Part shown: in pieces, positions 23,981 through 34,759 of the stretch
How the letters are laid out: each line of letters begins with the position of its first letter
How positions within the stretch are numbered: position 1 is the first letter of the stretch
Assembly (NCBI GenBank): GCA_011316305.1
Contig: SAUG01000028.1
Coordinates: 1 to 64,000 of the forward strand
DNA: 64,000 bases
Reading direction: 5' to 3'
Source: Rusavskia elegans
Taxonomy: Eukaryota; Ascomycota; Lecanoromycetes; Teloschistales; Teloschistaceae
Made by a program: the position numbers and the translations under genes
The notes under the pieces: model-generated
Told to the model about the DNA's origin: nothing
The model's database searches: none
What the model saw: only the letters and a program-made list of their open reading frames with translations

Positions 23981-25915
23981 ATGAAGACTTCCTTGACCTA
24001 TCCCACTCTCATCGCTCTACTACTCTTTGCAGGCCTGATATCTTACATTTGGAGACGTGTCAGTGAACATCGAGCCATCAGACGCCCAGAAGACCACGCA
24101 CCACACCTCTCGTCCCGACTTCCATTCAGTGTGTTGTACGTGCTTCCACGCAGATATGGCATGACGAAATTGAGCATTGTTCGGGGATTGGCTTGGTCGC
24201 CAGGACAATTTACAACAACAGGAATTGCCGGGACATCTATTTCTGGCACTACATCTTCAGCCACTGCTCCCCCTCACTGAACCATGTCGCTCCAACACCA
24301 TCGAGGCTTGCTTTGTGAGCCAGCGAGTTGTCTTCACCGCAGATCCCGAAATTATCAAGGCTCTCACTTCCACCTAGTTTTAGGACTATGGTATGTCGCC
24401 ATCGTTGCCTCACATATCACGTCGCTGAACGAGAGGGTAAGGAAAGGAGAGGCCTTTCATAAAGATTACAAGGTAACTTGTATTTCATCAATTTCAGTAA
24501 TGTCTTTGGTGCTCAAGCAGCCTTCCACCGGCATTGATCATCTGACGCCCATATCACAGGACATCCTCGGCAATGGCATTTTCACTACAGAGTTAGGGCC
24601 CCTTACCGCTCAGCGTCGTTTCAGGACACAGCTGACCTCAACAGTGGTCGAGCTTGGCAAAATTCAAGGAGTCTTCTGCGTCCTCTGTTCGCAAAGACCA
24701 GGGTCAGTGACCTCGACATTTTCGAGGAGCACAGCCAGCAATTGATCGACTTGATTGGTGGCCAGGGCAAGAGGTCGATATCTCTGATCTATCCTACAAG
24801 TATTGCCCTTCCGGTTTATGTCTCAACAGCTAGCATCGGACTTATGGTTCTCACATGTTCACCCGTGATGCCGCTTCTCGGTAAAAGCGTCGGTAGTCTT
24901 GGTTATGCAGATCCTTCGTTCGCCCATGCATTCAACGAAGTTCAACGAGTACAAGCGCTGAAAACTAGAGCAGGCCCTTCCGGTTTGCTGATACTTAAGG
25001 GAAGCTTCTGTGAAGGCTTAAAGGTCATGGATGAATTTGTCGAGCCCTTCATCCAAGATACCTTGAGATTCTCTACCCAATAATTCGAGGAGCAAGCTCT
25101 TAGAACCGTACCTTCTTGCATGGCCTGGCAACATCTACGAAAGATCAGAAAGGTGATCTCTCAATCCGCGTATTTCCGATGGAAATTAATGGGAAATAGT
25201 GATTCGCGATTAATTGGTGAATGTCCTACTAGCAGGACGAGATACAACGGCCGGGACCCTTTCGTTCCTCTTCAAGAGCTGTCCGCAAATCCGAAAATCT
25301 ATGTACAACTACGACAGGATATCCTTCTACGAATCGGACCATCCGAAGTACCGACCTACGACGACATAAAGAACTCGCGATAACTTCAAAACATCATCGA
25401 GACCCTGCGTCTCTATCCAACCTTGCCAAACAACGGATACGACTTGACCTCGAGGAGGCGGCAAGGGTGGCCTATCAGCCGTAGGCGTTCCCAAAAGGAC
25501 TGCCGTGGTCTACAGCTCATTATACCTACACCTTTTAATTACTCACAATACCCCCCTGCATCTCCCGAATTCCCCAACATCTCAATCTTCCATCCGGACA
25601 GATGGGACGTCTGGACACCTCGGCCATGGCAATACATACCCTTCAACGGCGGACCACGCATCTGCATTGGGGTAAACAACGGCCAGTTCTTTGGATGGAA
25701 GGATGTTGTCGCTGACGATCCCACAGCAGGAATTCGCCCGTACGGAGATAAGCTACACGGTCGTGCGGGTTGTGCAACGGTTCGAGCGAATGTCGAGGTA
25801 TTGGACGGACGATGAGGATCTGCTGAAGAGTAATATTATCCTCTCGCCTAAGAATGGCGTGAGGGTGGGCTTTCGGGCATCGGGTAATGAAGATGATGAT
25901 GAGAGGAAGACATAG
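23981..25915 (+). pseudogene. Decayed cytochrome P450, CYP52-like
   Basis: Remnants of an ER-anchored P450 are scattered over three frames. An N-terminal anchor (PTLIALLLFAGLISYIW) follows ATG 23981. RVVFTADPEIIKAL lies near 24325. ILGNGIFTTELGPLTAQRR lies near 24572, as in the CYP52 'flGdGIFttdG' region. DLDIFEEHSQQLIDL lies near 24710. A substrate-recognition/helix-K region (TYDDIKNSR, then NIIETLRLYPTLP) spans 25350-25430, and the haem-binding loop PFNGGPRICIG lies at about 25640-25670. The tail YTVVRVVQRFERM follows. Stop codons and frame changes separate these blocks, and the I-helix block is not recognisable. CYP52-type enzymes hydroxylate alkanes and fatty acids; this copy cannot encode a whole enzyme. 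Family assignment rests on motif resemblance. Confidence 0.85.
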
Positions 25916-26583
25916 GATAAATATGGTGCGGGATCTCGAAACCGTTTTCGTCTTATTTGTTAAAGCAGTCCAAGTCAATGTTCCATCGAATTGCCGGAAA
26001 GATGCTTCATGATATTCACAACAGCGCACGCGGCACAAGTACGAAGTTCGTGAGACGCTCTCATGCATTTGCTGCTCCCTTTCAACCCCCTCGAATCCGC
26101 TTTCCCCTCACGGAGATCATTCATCAATCATACATCCAAAGGACCTGGCCATTTTCCAGTGCCCATTGTCCGAAACGCAGAATCGCGAGCAATGCCACCC
26201 ATCCACCATCCCCTTCGTCCCTTTGTTGAACATACCCCCCTCATCATCCATTGTCTACCCTGCTCTCCCCCCAAACAACACAACAATACCATTGTCTCCT
26301 CCTCTCCTCCTAATAATCCCATATATCACCCCCCCCCCCCCTAAACTTCCCCTCCACCCTCCGTCAACAACCAAACTCAATCAAATCATCCCAATCGCCT
26401 CACACCATCCCATCCTATCCCATCCCATCCCATCCCATCCCATCCCATCCCATCCCATCCCATCCCATCCCATCCCATCCCATCCCATCCCATCCCATCC
26501 CATCCCATCCCATCCCATCCCATCCCATCCCAATCCCAACTCCCCCCCAAACCCCCTAGCTACCCCCCCACACAAAAACAAAA
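25916..26583. other. Low-complexity C-rich region with CATCC satellite
   Basis: Downstream of the P450 remnant. It contains a C12 run near 26330-26342 and the CATCC satellite listed separately. Strong pyrimidine bias on the plus strand up to 26583 may act as the leader of the small frame at 26584. Confidence 0.5.
26405..26531. repeat. Pentanucleotide satellite (CATCC)n
   Basis: About 25 tandem copies of CATCC, almost perfect apart from one CATCCTATCC variant near the start. On the plus strand it reads through as Ser-His-Pro-Ile-Pro. Such tracts are prone to slippage and are useful length markers. Confidence 0.97.
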
Positions 26584-26850
26584 ATGCCCCCCTCCTCCTC
26601 AATACAATTCACAAACCCCTTCTCCTCCTCCTCCTCCTCCTCCATCTCCATCTCCATCCCCATCTCCAACTCGACCTCAAAATCAAACTACAACCCCACC
26701 ACAGCCCGTTTCGAGAAAAAGCTCAATACCTCTACGGACGGTACGGAACCGAGGAAACGTCGTAATGCGGTAACGCAGATGGAGATGGCGGCGCAGATTG
26801 CAGAGAGTGGTGTGGTTGTTCTGGCGAGGAAGAGGAAGCGGGGTGAGTGA
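26584..26850 (+). CDS. Possible small basic protein, unknown function
   Basis: An 88-aa frame starting at an ATG preceded by A-rich AAAAACAAAA, which is a good fungal start context. The N-terminal half is a Ser/Ile low-complexity stretch encoded by TCC/ATC repeats. The second half is a less biased segment (ARFEKKLN, EPRKRRNAVTQMEMAAQIAE) ending in LARKRKRGE, with basic clusters that could be nuclear signals. No intron is needed. It sits right after the CATCC satellite. I recognise no family, and a chance open frame in repetitive sequence is a real alternative. Confidence 0.35.
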   Translation: MPPSSSIQFTNPFSSSSSSSISISIPISNSTSKSNYNPTTARFEKKLNTSTDGTEPRKRRNAVTQMEMAAQIAESGVVVLARKRKRGE

Positions 26851-27606
26851 GTGAAGAGTTTATAAGGCGAGAGAGGGGGTGGGGGTAGGTGGCGGGAGAA
26901 GGTAACGGTAAGTGGTTGAATTACGTATCATATTTCAAACTCGAAATATTTGGTCAAGGAGTCGTTGTTATTGATAAAGAACAAATTGCATTCCCCCTCA
27001 AGGCAAGCAATCTTGGATTAAACATTGTTGATGAGCTTATGGGTGATGATGGTGGTAGTAGCACGAGTGGTGGGCAGTTAAAGGATAGTAACGATTTGTG
27101 TAGCAAAGCCGAATAGAGAACTCATCAATAGGTCTTGATACTGTCTGTTTTTTATGGGCCAAAGATAATGTGTGGGTGGTATCGGCAGATATCGGTGATG
27201 GGAGATATCCTTCTTGGGACAAGCGTTGATATGAAAGGAAAGGACAGGACTAAGGTAGGTAACGAGAGTAGAAGCCATCCATAATGTACTTGGACCTGCT
27301 TTTCGGGCTTACCTTATGTGCAATTTCTTTACGTTACGTGCAATACGGAGTTCTCTACCTGAAGAAATGTGTTCAACTGTTCTGCCATGTCATAACGCCA
27401 TGGCTTATTCCCTTCACCGATGATGTGGCTTCACGATTGTGGCAGCATCGCTCGTATTCCAGTATCTATGTCTCTTATTCTTGAGAAGAGAAGTAGGCGG
27501 GTCTCAACTCTGACTTCTGTGGATACAGAAGCGCCCAAAATTTCGAACGGTTCCCATCCAACGCTAAGGGGTATTCGATATGTGAGACGGAGATTCCTCT
27601 AGCGGT
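26851..27606. other. Intergenic, 0.75 kb
   Basis: Includes the 3' flank of the 2OG oxygenase gene on the minus strand. No further gene or repeat is supported. Confidence 0.4.
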
Positions 27607-29337
27607 CTAATTTGTGGCTTTGAGAGCCTGTCGCTGTGCCGAGTTCTTGTCGGGGACTTCCACTATTATAGCCGCGGTCGAGTAATGCCATTGAGTGGAC
27701 GCCTCGTTCCCATACGCGAGATGAACGACCGCAATCTCTTGGTTACGAGGTCCGCCAATCCATTGGATGTCGTTTCGCCACTCTGAATTCCACGATCTTT
27801 CCACCGCCTATATAGCAGGAAATATTAGCCGATTCCATAGATTGACTAGATCGAAGGGTAACCCCGAAACCAGGAAAGTTCTTGTGAACTCACCTCAACC
27901 ACGCGAGTCCCTTCACCACCTTCGTCTGTTATCTGGATCCCATGCAGACCAGTCGATACGAGCTCGGCGCCCTCCATATCATCACTACTCCAATCGTCTC
28001 CATAACCATCGTCCAAGTCTGCCAGATGTCAGTCATCCTCAAGCTCCTTTAACTGCGGCTTTTTAGTGACGGGAAGTAGCGCGGACTAACCCTCCATCAC
28101 AGCACGCATGCTCACTGAAAGATTCAGGCCCTGAAACACAGAGAAGACCACGGCGTCAACGCCTTTCAGAGCGTACGGCAAAGTTGCCACAACTCTATCA
28201 TTCGCATGGGCGTAGGCGTGTACGCAGTAAAAACCCAAGGTGCCACCTGGAAGAAAGAAAGTGGTGAGCGAAAACAGTGAAACCCCGGATATGAAAACAA
28301 ACCTTTCGGAAAGAAGTCAGGACTTGCAAGCGCCTCCTTTATGTTATGGTAAAGTGTGAATGAGTCCATGTCAATCGTGCCCGGGCTCCCGAAAACACCG
28401 CCCAGCTGCTCATGAGCGTAGAGGTTGTAGGTAAGCGTGATCCGATGACCAGCCGTGACCTCGTAGACCTCGTGCTCGCAATCACTGTAGAAGGCTGCCC
28501 ATTGAATATCATCTTGATTTCCCCAGTCATAAGTCATCTCCTCACCACTGTGGGCAACGCGAAGTTGGCCGCCAGAATGACGATACGGAAGGCAAACGAC
28601 GAGAGTGCCGAATTGTGCAACTCCGCGAGGGGTATCGACGTGAGGCTTGAACTTTCCAGACGGAGCCGAGTAGACCTATTGTATCACGGGTCAGTAAAGG
28701 TCTCGGTATAAGAGTAGGGTCTCCCCGTGGTCCAGACATTCAACTTGTACAATTCTGCAACGACGCCTAAGCAGGCAAATGTGCGCTCTTTTGATTTGGC
28801 TGTGATAGGCATTGCAATACCTGGTAGCAAAGTTTGCGCAATTGCTCCAATGATGCCCACATCATACGGATTGAAGTTGGTCGAGAATTGGTCGCGGTCG
28901 AGCTTGACTGCCTTGCGGTATGAGTCATCCAAGACATCTTTGCCGTCCTTGCCAAAAGATGCTGGCGCACAGTCATTGAGGAGGTCCTGGATAGCGGCAT
29001 GATTTTGTGTGCCAACGCCATCCGAATCTGGTTTTTGTGTCTTGCTAGGCGGCCCTTCGCCAGGTTCCTTCTCGCAGGCTACTGGAAGGGTCAGCTTACT
29101 GATGGTCTTTCCGTCTTTCCGATCCCAGCGTATCGCGACTGGAGTGGAGGTCAATTGGCGGCCTGTGACGTCGTCCTTGATCGTTTCGAAAGATGAGTCT
29201 GGAGTGATCGGTACGTGGCCCGCACAGCAGAATGGGGCTTGAGACCTGCAAGCAGCGAGACCGATTTGGCGTAGGTAGTTGTATTGCGCGGGGCTCACGT
29301 CGCTCTCGGATCCGTGGTCGGATGTGGACTCAGACAT
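27607..29337 (-). CDS. 2-oxoglutarate/Fe(II)-dependent dioxygenase
   Basis: Exons in transcript order are 29337-28738, 28675-28303, 28246-28091, 28018-27894 and 27807-27607, giving 484 aa. The prolyl-hydroxylase-like core has the iron-binding H-x-D at FKPHVDTPRG (H212, D214), the distal histidine in CEHEVYEV (H268) and the 2OG-binding Arg ten residues later (GHRITLTYN, R278), so the active site is complete. An N-terminal segment of about 200 residues and a C-terminal domain (YCVHAYAHANDRV and WIGGPRNQEIAVVHLAYGNE) match the layout of a widespread fungal family of unknown substrate. No targeting signal is visible. The ATG at 29337 is chosen because no upstream ATG is in frame. The first donor (GTCTGG) is weak, but the joined reading matches the family. 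Confidence 0.88.
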
Positions 29338-30381
29338 CGCTTTCACTTAACGTGATCATGTAGTATTACAGTGGGATAGGTGCGGATCTGTACCTCTTAC
29401 GAAGTCAGTACAGCAAATCTCGAGGGTGGAAGTAGACTGAATATTATTAGGCAGCAGAGGGAACTGACATATCAACAATGAACCGCAATCACGTGCACAG
29501 CGCACAAATAGTGGTCACCAAATACCACTCACCCGGTACTCTGTGTAGACGACATCTACAGCATAGTACCTCGTACAACCTCTGTAGCACAATGCGTGAA
29601 TGATGTAGTCTTGATTTTGGCAGCTTAGAAGTGCTTGAATTGCAGATGAAAGGAGATGAATTGTTGTCTTCCAGCCGATGGTCGATTCGATTGGGATGCC
29701 GATTCAGCAGACCAGCCTGTCAATGAAGGCACCAGCGCAATTCGGAGATAAAGCAGTCGATCATGGTTCATTGGCGATGGGTGTGCATTGTTGGTGGAGC
29801 CGATGTCGTGGGTGGGAAGTGAATTGGAAGTTGTTTGATAGTAGAACCTCTGTCTTTATTTACCTTGGTCCTGAGTGGGTATGATGTTCTCGGACACTGG
29901 TACCACCTCGGTCGCTACCGCTATCATTGAGGGCCTCTCGGTGCTCGCTGTAAAGGTCGGCGACAACAGAGAATATGAATCTTTGAAGATACTCAGCCAT
30001 CAGATGAGACTGACTGTGGTTTCAAGCTCTTAGAAGGTATGTTGTCCGAAATAGAGCACGGGACACTGCGATGACTGCTTCGAAATTTTTTTAACGCAGT
30101 CAAGGTGCAGAGCCTGGAAAGGATCGACGGTAGAACCATAAACTGAGTATCTACCCTCATGTTCCGAAGAGCCACAATTCTCTGGAAGTATTTCCAATTC
30201 GACACTGGTTCGAACGCGGGCGTCAAGCGTGGATGACTCTCAGTGTTGGGCAACATAAATGGTCCCATGTCTTCACGGGAGAGCTCTTGCTTGTAGTCGG
30301 CGATATAGGTGCCTGCCTTTGGGGCGGTGTTGCAGTTTCTGGGATCGACTGTCTGATACGGGTAGCCTCCCCTCCCTGGCC
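29338..30381. other. Intergenic, 1.0 kb
   Basis: Promoter of the 2OG oxygenase gene and 3' side of the GNAT gene. Small open frames at 29678-29884 and 29993-30385 have no protein signature. No RNA or repeat was recognised. Confidence 0.4.
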
Positions 30382-31327
30382 TCAATCGCTCTTTCCCTCC
30401 TCAGATGGCATTCTCAACATGACCCACTGTCTCGATCTCTTCCTCGCCTTCTCCTTGGCCTCCTCGGTCGACTCGGGTTCCAACTTAATCCCATTGGCAT
30501 CAGCTCCGGTGTCGACGGCACACTCGCCCAGAACCTCGAAGCCAATGGCCTCGTAGGCTCTGACTCCCTCATCGATGGACGTATCCAGCCACACAGGGGT
30601 CGGACTCCCTCCAGCCTCCCTCTCCCTCTCCCACCAGCGTCGAACTGCCCAATCGAACAGCCTCCGTGCAGGCGCCTGGCCCTCTCAGTGCGGATTCCGC
30701 ACACATCCGTGGCACATGACCAAGTTTCCCTGATCACCTCCCGCGACCTTCCGCGCCTTTAAACCTTCCGAGATCATCCGTTCCACGTTGCTTTCAAAAG
30801 TCACGGCGACGCGCCAGATGCCACGAAGGCCAAGGCCAAAGAGGGCGGGGAGCAGGCCCGAGCGCCATGCGATCAGCGGCTCAAACCACGAAGGGCGGGC
30901 ATGTGGCGGAAGGAGTAGGACAACAGCGGCGATGGCGTTGGAGGGTGACGTGGTGAAGAGTGGCGGGTCTGGTGCTGCGGATGAAGGAGCAGGGTATGTG
31001 GTGGATGGGGTGTAGGCTAGGGTTACGGCGCCGCAGTGCGAACGTACAAGGGCGAACCAGGAACGGTAGAAGGCCAGGCGACGGGCTTGGAGAGGGGTGA
31101 GAGGTGTGCTAGTGCTGGCTATGGGATCCAATGGTGAGGTCAAGCATTGGAACCAGTTGTGATTCCTGAATGGGGTGTCAGCAGAGTCGTAAGACGGAGT
31201 GGGTAAGGTTCGAGGTGGGGTGGGCTTGCCATATTGGGAGGAAGGCATTGTACATGATGCGGGCAAGCTCGTCGTCCTCAGAGGGATCCGCGTCACGGAA
31301 GACGAGGTCGCTGTCCATGGCAGACAT
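30382..31327 (-). pseudogene. GNAT-family N-acetyltransferase with one in-frame stop
   Basis: Exons 31327-31230 and 31165-30382 give a 293-codon reading with a single internal TGA (30687-30685). The N-terminus is typical of fungal GNATs (LVFRDADPSEDDELARIMYN). The middle holds the long insert of this family (ARRLAFYRSWFALVRSHCG, then VVLLLPPHARPSW). After the stop, in the same frame, come the acetyl-CoA-binding helix (GQAPARRLFDWAVRRWW) and the conserved end VWLDTSIDEGVRAYEAIGFE. The stop falls just before the CoA-binding loop, where an aromatic residue is usual, so the truncated product would lack the cofactor site. No GT-AG intron of workable size removes it. The intron at 31166-31229 is GC-AG (GCAAGC) with a CTGAC branch site. 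A sequencing error or a strain polymorphism is possible. Confidence 0.8.
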
Positions 31328-32300
31328 TTCTTTGGCTGGGCAAGGGATGCTTCCCTCTCCATTGTCTTGAAGAAGCTCAAGTCTCCCAGTTTGGCAGTAA
31401 TAGCTTGATATCCGGCCTCGTTGTGCAAACAATCAATCGCGATAAGAGGCATACAACAGTCGGTTCCTCGACATGGGAATTCGAGATGACGACTGCCTAG
31501 CGTGTATTCACTGCAGTGAAGCGCCAGAGAAGATCATCTCATGTCACCAGAAATAACACAAGCTACCTTATGCTTTCGACGCACATCCTTCGATCCTCTA
31601 CGGAGTATGGCGACAACATCATGCAGGTAATGATAAGAAAAAGCTTGTCGCCCAGCAGCCTGCAGGACATCCTTCCGTACTCCGTACTCGCATTCCAGCG
31701 CCGCACGCACCGCCCTGGCACAGGCTAATCTAGGGCGGTACTGGTGCTGTAACGGGTATAGTAGGGTAAGATATCTGCCTAGACTCGCTTAATTTGCCCC
31801 TTTTTAACCTCCTAGAGGGGGATTCACTGCCTCGACCAGGCAGCAATCATCGACGATTCCCCCACTGTCGTCTGGCATCCACGCGCACTATCGACTTAAT
31901 CCCCTTCCGGATTCCGAATCTTGATCGTGACCAACCTGCAGGTTGACTGGCCGAGTACGATCAATGACACAAGACTGGCAATCCTGTTGACTATTCCTAC
32001 ACGGCGTCCAGACACAGCCTCTTTGACTTCTGGTGGTATCTAACGCTTTTCCTACTGCTGCTCTGGCGGCGAGTCGATCCTCATGAGGTGCAAATAGACT
32101 CAGTATGTACTCCCGTGGCCCAGACTGTTGGCCTGTGCTCCATGATGCACGCTGTGGCCCTCCATGCACGTTTCGCGTGGTAAGGTAATAATATCTCCGT
32201 CCTGTCCTGTCCTGTCCTGTCCTGCTTTCTTTCTTCCCTTGAAACACACTTTCCTTGCGCTTGACCATTCGTGAGCCTTTCTCCCGACCGAGGGCTGGCC
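31328..32300. other. Intergenic between divergent genes
   Basis: A region of about 1 kb between the GNAT and the Pth11-like genes. It contains a GTCCT microsatellite just upstream of 32301. No gene is supported. Confidence 0.4.
32197..32224. repeat. (GTCCT)n microsatellite
   Basis: Five consecutive GTCCT units, lying about 80 bp upstream of the start codon of the Pth11-like membrane protein and possibly within its leader. Confidence 0.9.
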
Positions 32301-33653
32301 ATGGTCCTCAACGCAACCGCGGAGCGGCTGCTGCATGCGCCAGCCTTGGACACTCCTCCTGGTGTCCACAGGCACATGTCCACGCAATCGCCGGAACAGG
32401 CCGGAGTTTACGTCTGCTCTGTCCTCGTTGCAGTCGTGCCGGGCACTCTGCTTTGCTTGCGCCTATATACCAAAATACGCATTCTCAGGCGCACAGATTT
32501 GACGGACTGTACGCAGCCACCCTTGCCAAGGCCCATCGGACTGTTGCTGACGCTACCAAGATCTCACCGTCATAGCCTGTGTAAACAAGTTGGCGTTGTA
32601 TAATGCCGTAGCTTGCTGGCTAATGTCTCGATCCAGCTCATGCTCATCGCGATGCTGGCAATGGGCCGCTTCTGTCTCAGCGTCGGTGGAGGAGCGCATC
32701 AATGGAATATCACCCTCGAGCAGTTCCACCATGTCGTGTTTGTACGGCGCATCCATAAGGGGATGAGGAGCTGCGCGCTGACACGGCAGCAGTGGGCTTG
32801 GGTTAATGAGATCTTGTATAGCCCAGTGATATCCATCATCAAGACAGTCATCCTTCTCCAGTATATCCGAATCTTCGCGCCTAGCAGGACTGTCGATCCA
32901 CTGCTGTTCTTCGCTTCCTGGACCTTAATCGCCCTCATCATACTGTGGAACTTCGCATGCTTTTGGGTCAGCATTTTCGCATGCTCGCCTGTTGAAAAGT
33001 TCTGGAACACGCTCATTACCGACGGCAAATGTCTCGACTTTGCCCTCAATATCCTGTTGACATGCCTGTTCAACATTATCACCGACATCTTGATTCTCTT
33101 ACTCCCATCGCGGGCCGTGTGGAGGCTGCAAATTCCCTTGAAGAAAAAGTTTGCAATCGTCTCTCTTTTTGGCATCGGTCTAATATTGGTCCATCCCCGT
33201 TGAAGCCTTAAGATAAACAGCTTATATTCTCACTACAGCGCCTGCATAGCGAACGCAATGGTCATCCTCTACGTTTCGCGCCAGGACGGGGCCACGGCCG
33301 ACATATCCTACAATGTCGCATGGATGGGCCTATGGGCCTACGCCGAGATCGGTCTTGGTATAATCGTCATTTGTACGCTCTCACTACCCAAGTTCATCGA
33401 GGTCAAGGGCAAGAAGGTGCGTATATTTCTCTCGGGCATCACGCGGCCATTCTCGTCGAGGTCGGGCTCGTGGGACAAGCTGCAACGCTCGAAGGCCAGC
33501 GACGTTGAGTCTGTGGCGCCCGACGTCGACGAAACGACGCACCCGAAGACAATTGGCTCCGCCAACGTGTTTCCGCTGGAGACGCTACCTTCATCCGACA
33601 GCCGGGATGGGTTGCCGAAGACGTACAAGGCACCGATTGTAGTCGTTCGCTGA
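32301..33653 (+). CDS. Pth11/SAT4-type seven-helix membrane protein (fungal rhodopsin-like domain)
   Basis: Integral plasma-membrane protein of the large fungal SAT4/Pth11-like family, often linked to surface sensing. Inferred exons are 32301-32508, 32561-32580, 32637-32741, 32790-33177 and 33250-33653, giving about 374 aa. Hydrophobic segments include VYVCSVLVAVVPGTLLCLRL, LMLIAMLAMGRF, ISIIKTVILLQYIRIF, WTLIALIILWNFACFW and NVAWMGLWAYAEIGLGIIV. Family marks are NEILYSPVI, a Cys pair (FACSPVEKFW and DGKCLD) and the cytosolic Ser-rich tail. The last junction is unsure: no phase-matched donor pairs with the best acceptor (33236-33238), and the join given uses a weaker TAG at 33247-33249. The third intron is 48 nt, has no stop and has a CAGCAG acceptor, so it could be retained. 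Confidence 0.78.
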
Positions 33654-34759
33654 GCGCCAGTCTTGATGTAGTTTTGAGCGAAGCATGATAGTGATTCTCA
33701 TACTGACCCAGGAAATCGTATGAACAACGCTGTCAGAAGTAGGCAAGGGACCGAAAAATCGACCGCTGCTGAAGCGATTCGACATGCAGCTGTGGTCTCC
33801 AGGGCGATTCCTGGACAGGACCAGCTGTTCTCAATCCATTTTCCATGCCTCGTGGTAAATGGGACATTCATCGAGACCCCTTACTCCCAACTGGTACTCA
33901 ATAATTGCAGGGCGAATTGCGGAAATAAGAGGGTTTGGGAAAGGATGGTAGGGTAGGTAGTGGACTGGGAAACCCACAAACAGCATTGGAAGACATCTGG
34001 ATGTAAACAGAAGTAAAAGGGGTGGGTGCCTGGATATAGGGCTGAATTTACCTCAGACGCCAATGGCTCGATCAGATTTGTGAACGATCGGATGACAGAC
34101 TGATAGTCCGAAGCGGGACGATGGTACCACATCACCAGCTTCTGATTTATTTGCGTTTTTTGCATTGCTTATCTACCAACCAGTCAGTTTGGATATGCTT
34201 GGCGTACGACGACGTCGTGCTATTTTGACTTTCATAATTGAATATCCCTTCGTCTGCTAGCGTATCAGCCCTACGATTCGGTATTCTACCTTCGACAGAG
34301 TAATTTGGATTTCTATATCTATATATAACGTCCTCGCAATCGATAGAACGAAGTTCTTTATCAAGGTAACGGCTGTCCTATATAGCCTCCCATTGCGACT
34401 GGTCTGACGAGTCTGGTAGGGTAAAGGGGAACACGCATTTTTTTGGCAGCAGACGAAGGGATATGGAGATGAGTCGATTACAAACTTCACACGAAGGCTT
34501 TTTTTTACCGGTAGCTGAGATATACATACTATATCTGACATGCGATCCGTAATCAGTATGCTCTGCATGATGATGGCGATGCAGCCGAAATAGAGTATGA
34601 ACAAGTAACTTTTGGTTATTTCATCGATTTTCTGCACTCCCCACAGCATCTGATCAGACCTCACGCTATACCAGAATATTGAGACACGACGCGACGCCAA
34701 TACCAGCGGCCTGACTGCAGGCGGTGGAAAACTTTAGGTTAGAGCCAGCTACAACGTAT
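33654..34759. other. Intergenic between convergent genes
   Basis: About 1.1 kb holding two 3' flanks. It is AT-rich in places (34230-34370) with a T7 run near 34439. No gene or repeat is supported. Confidence 0.4.

Noticed and set aside
30682..30705. Intron that would remove the in-frame TGA of the GNAT gene
   Set aside because: The only nearby GT and AG pairs give an intron of about 20 nt, too short for fungal splicing.
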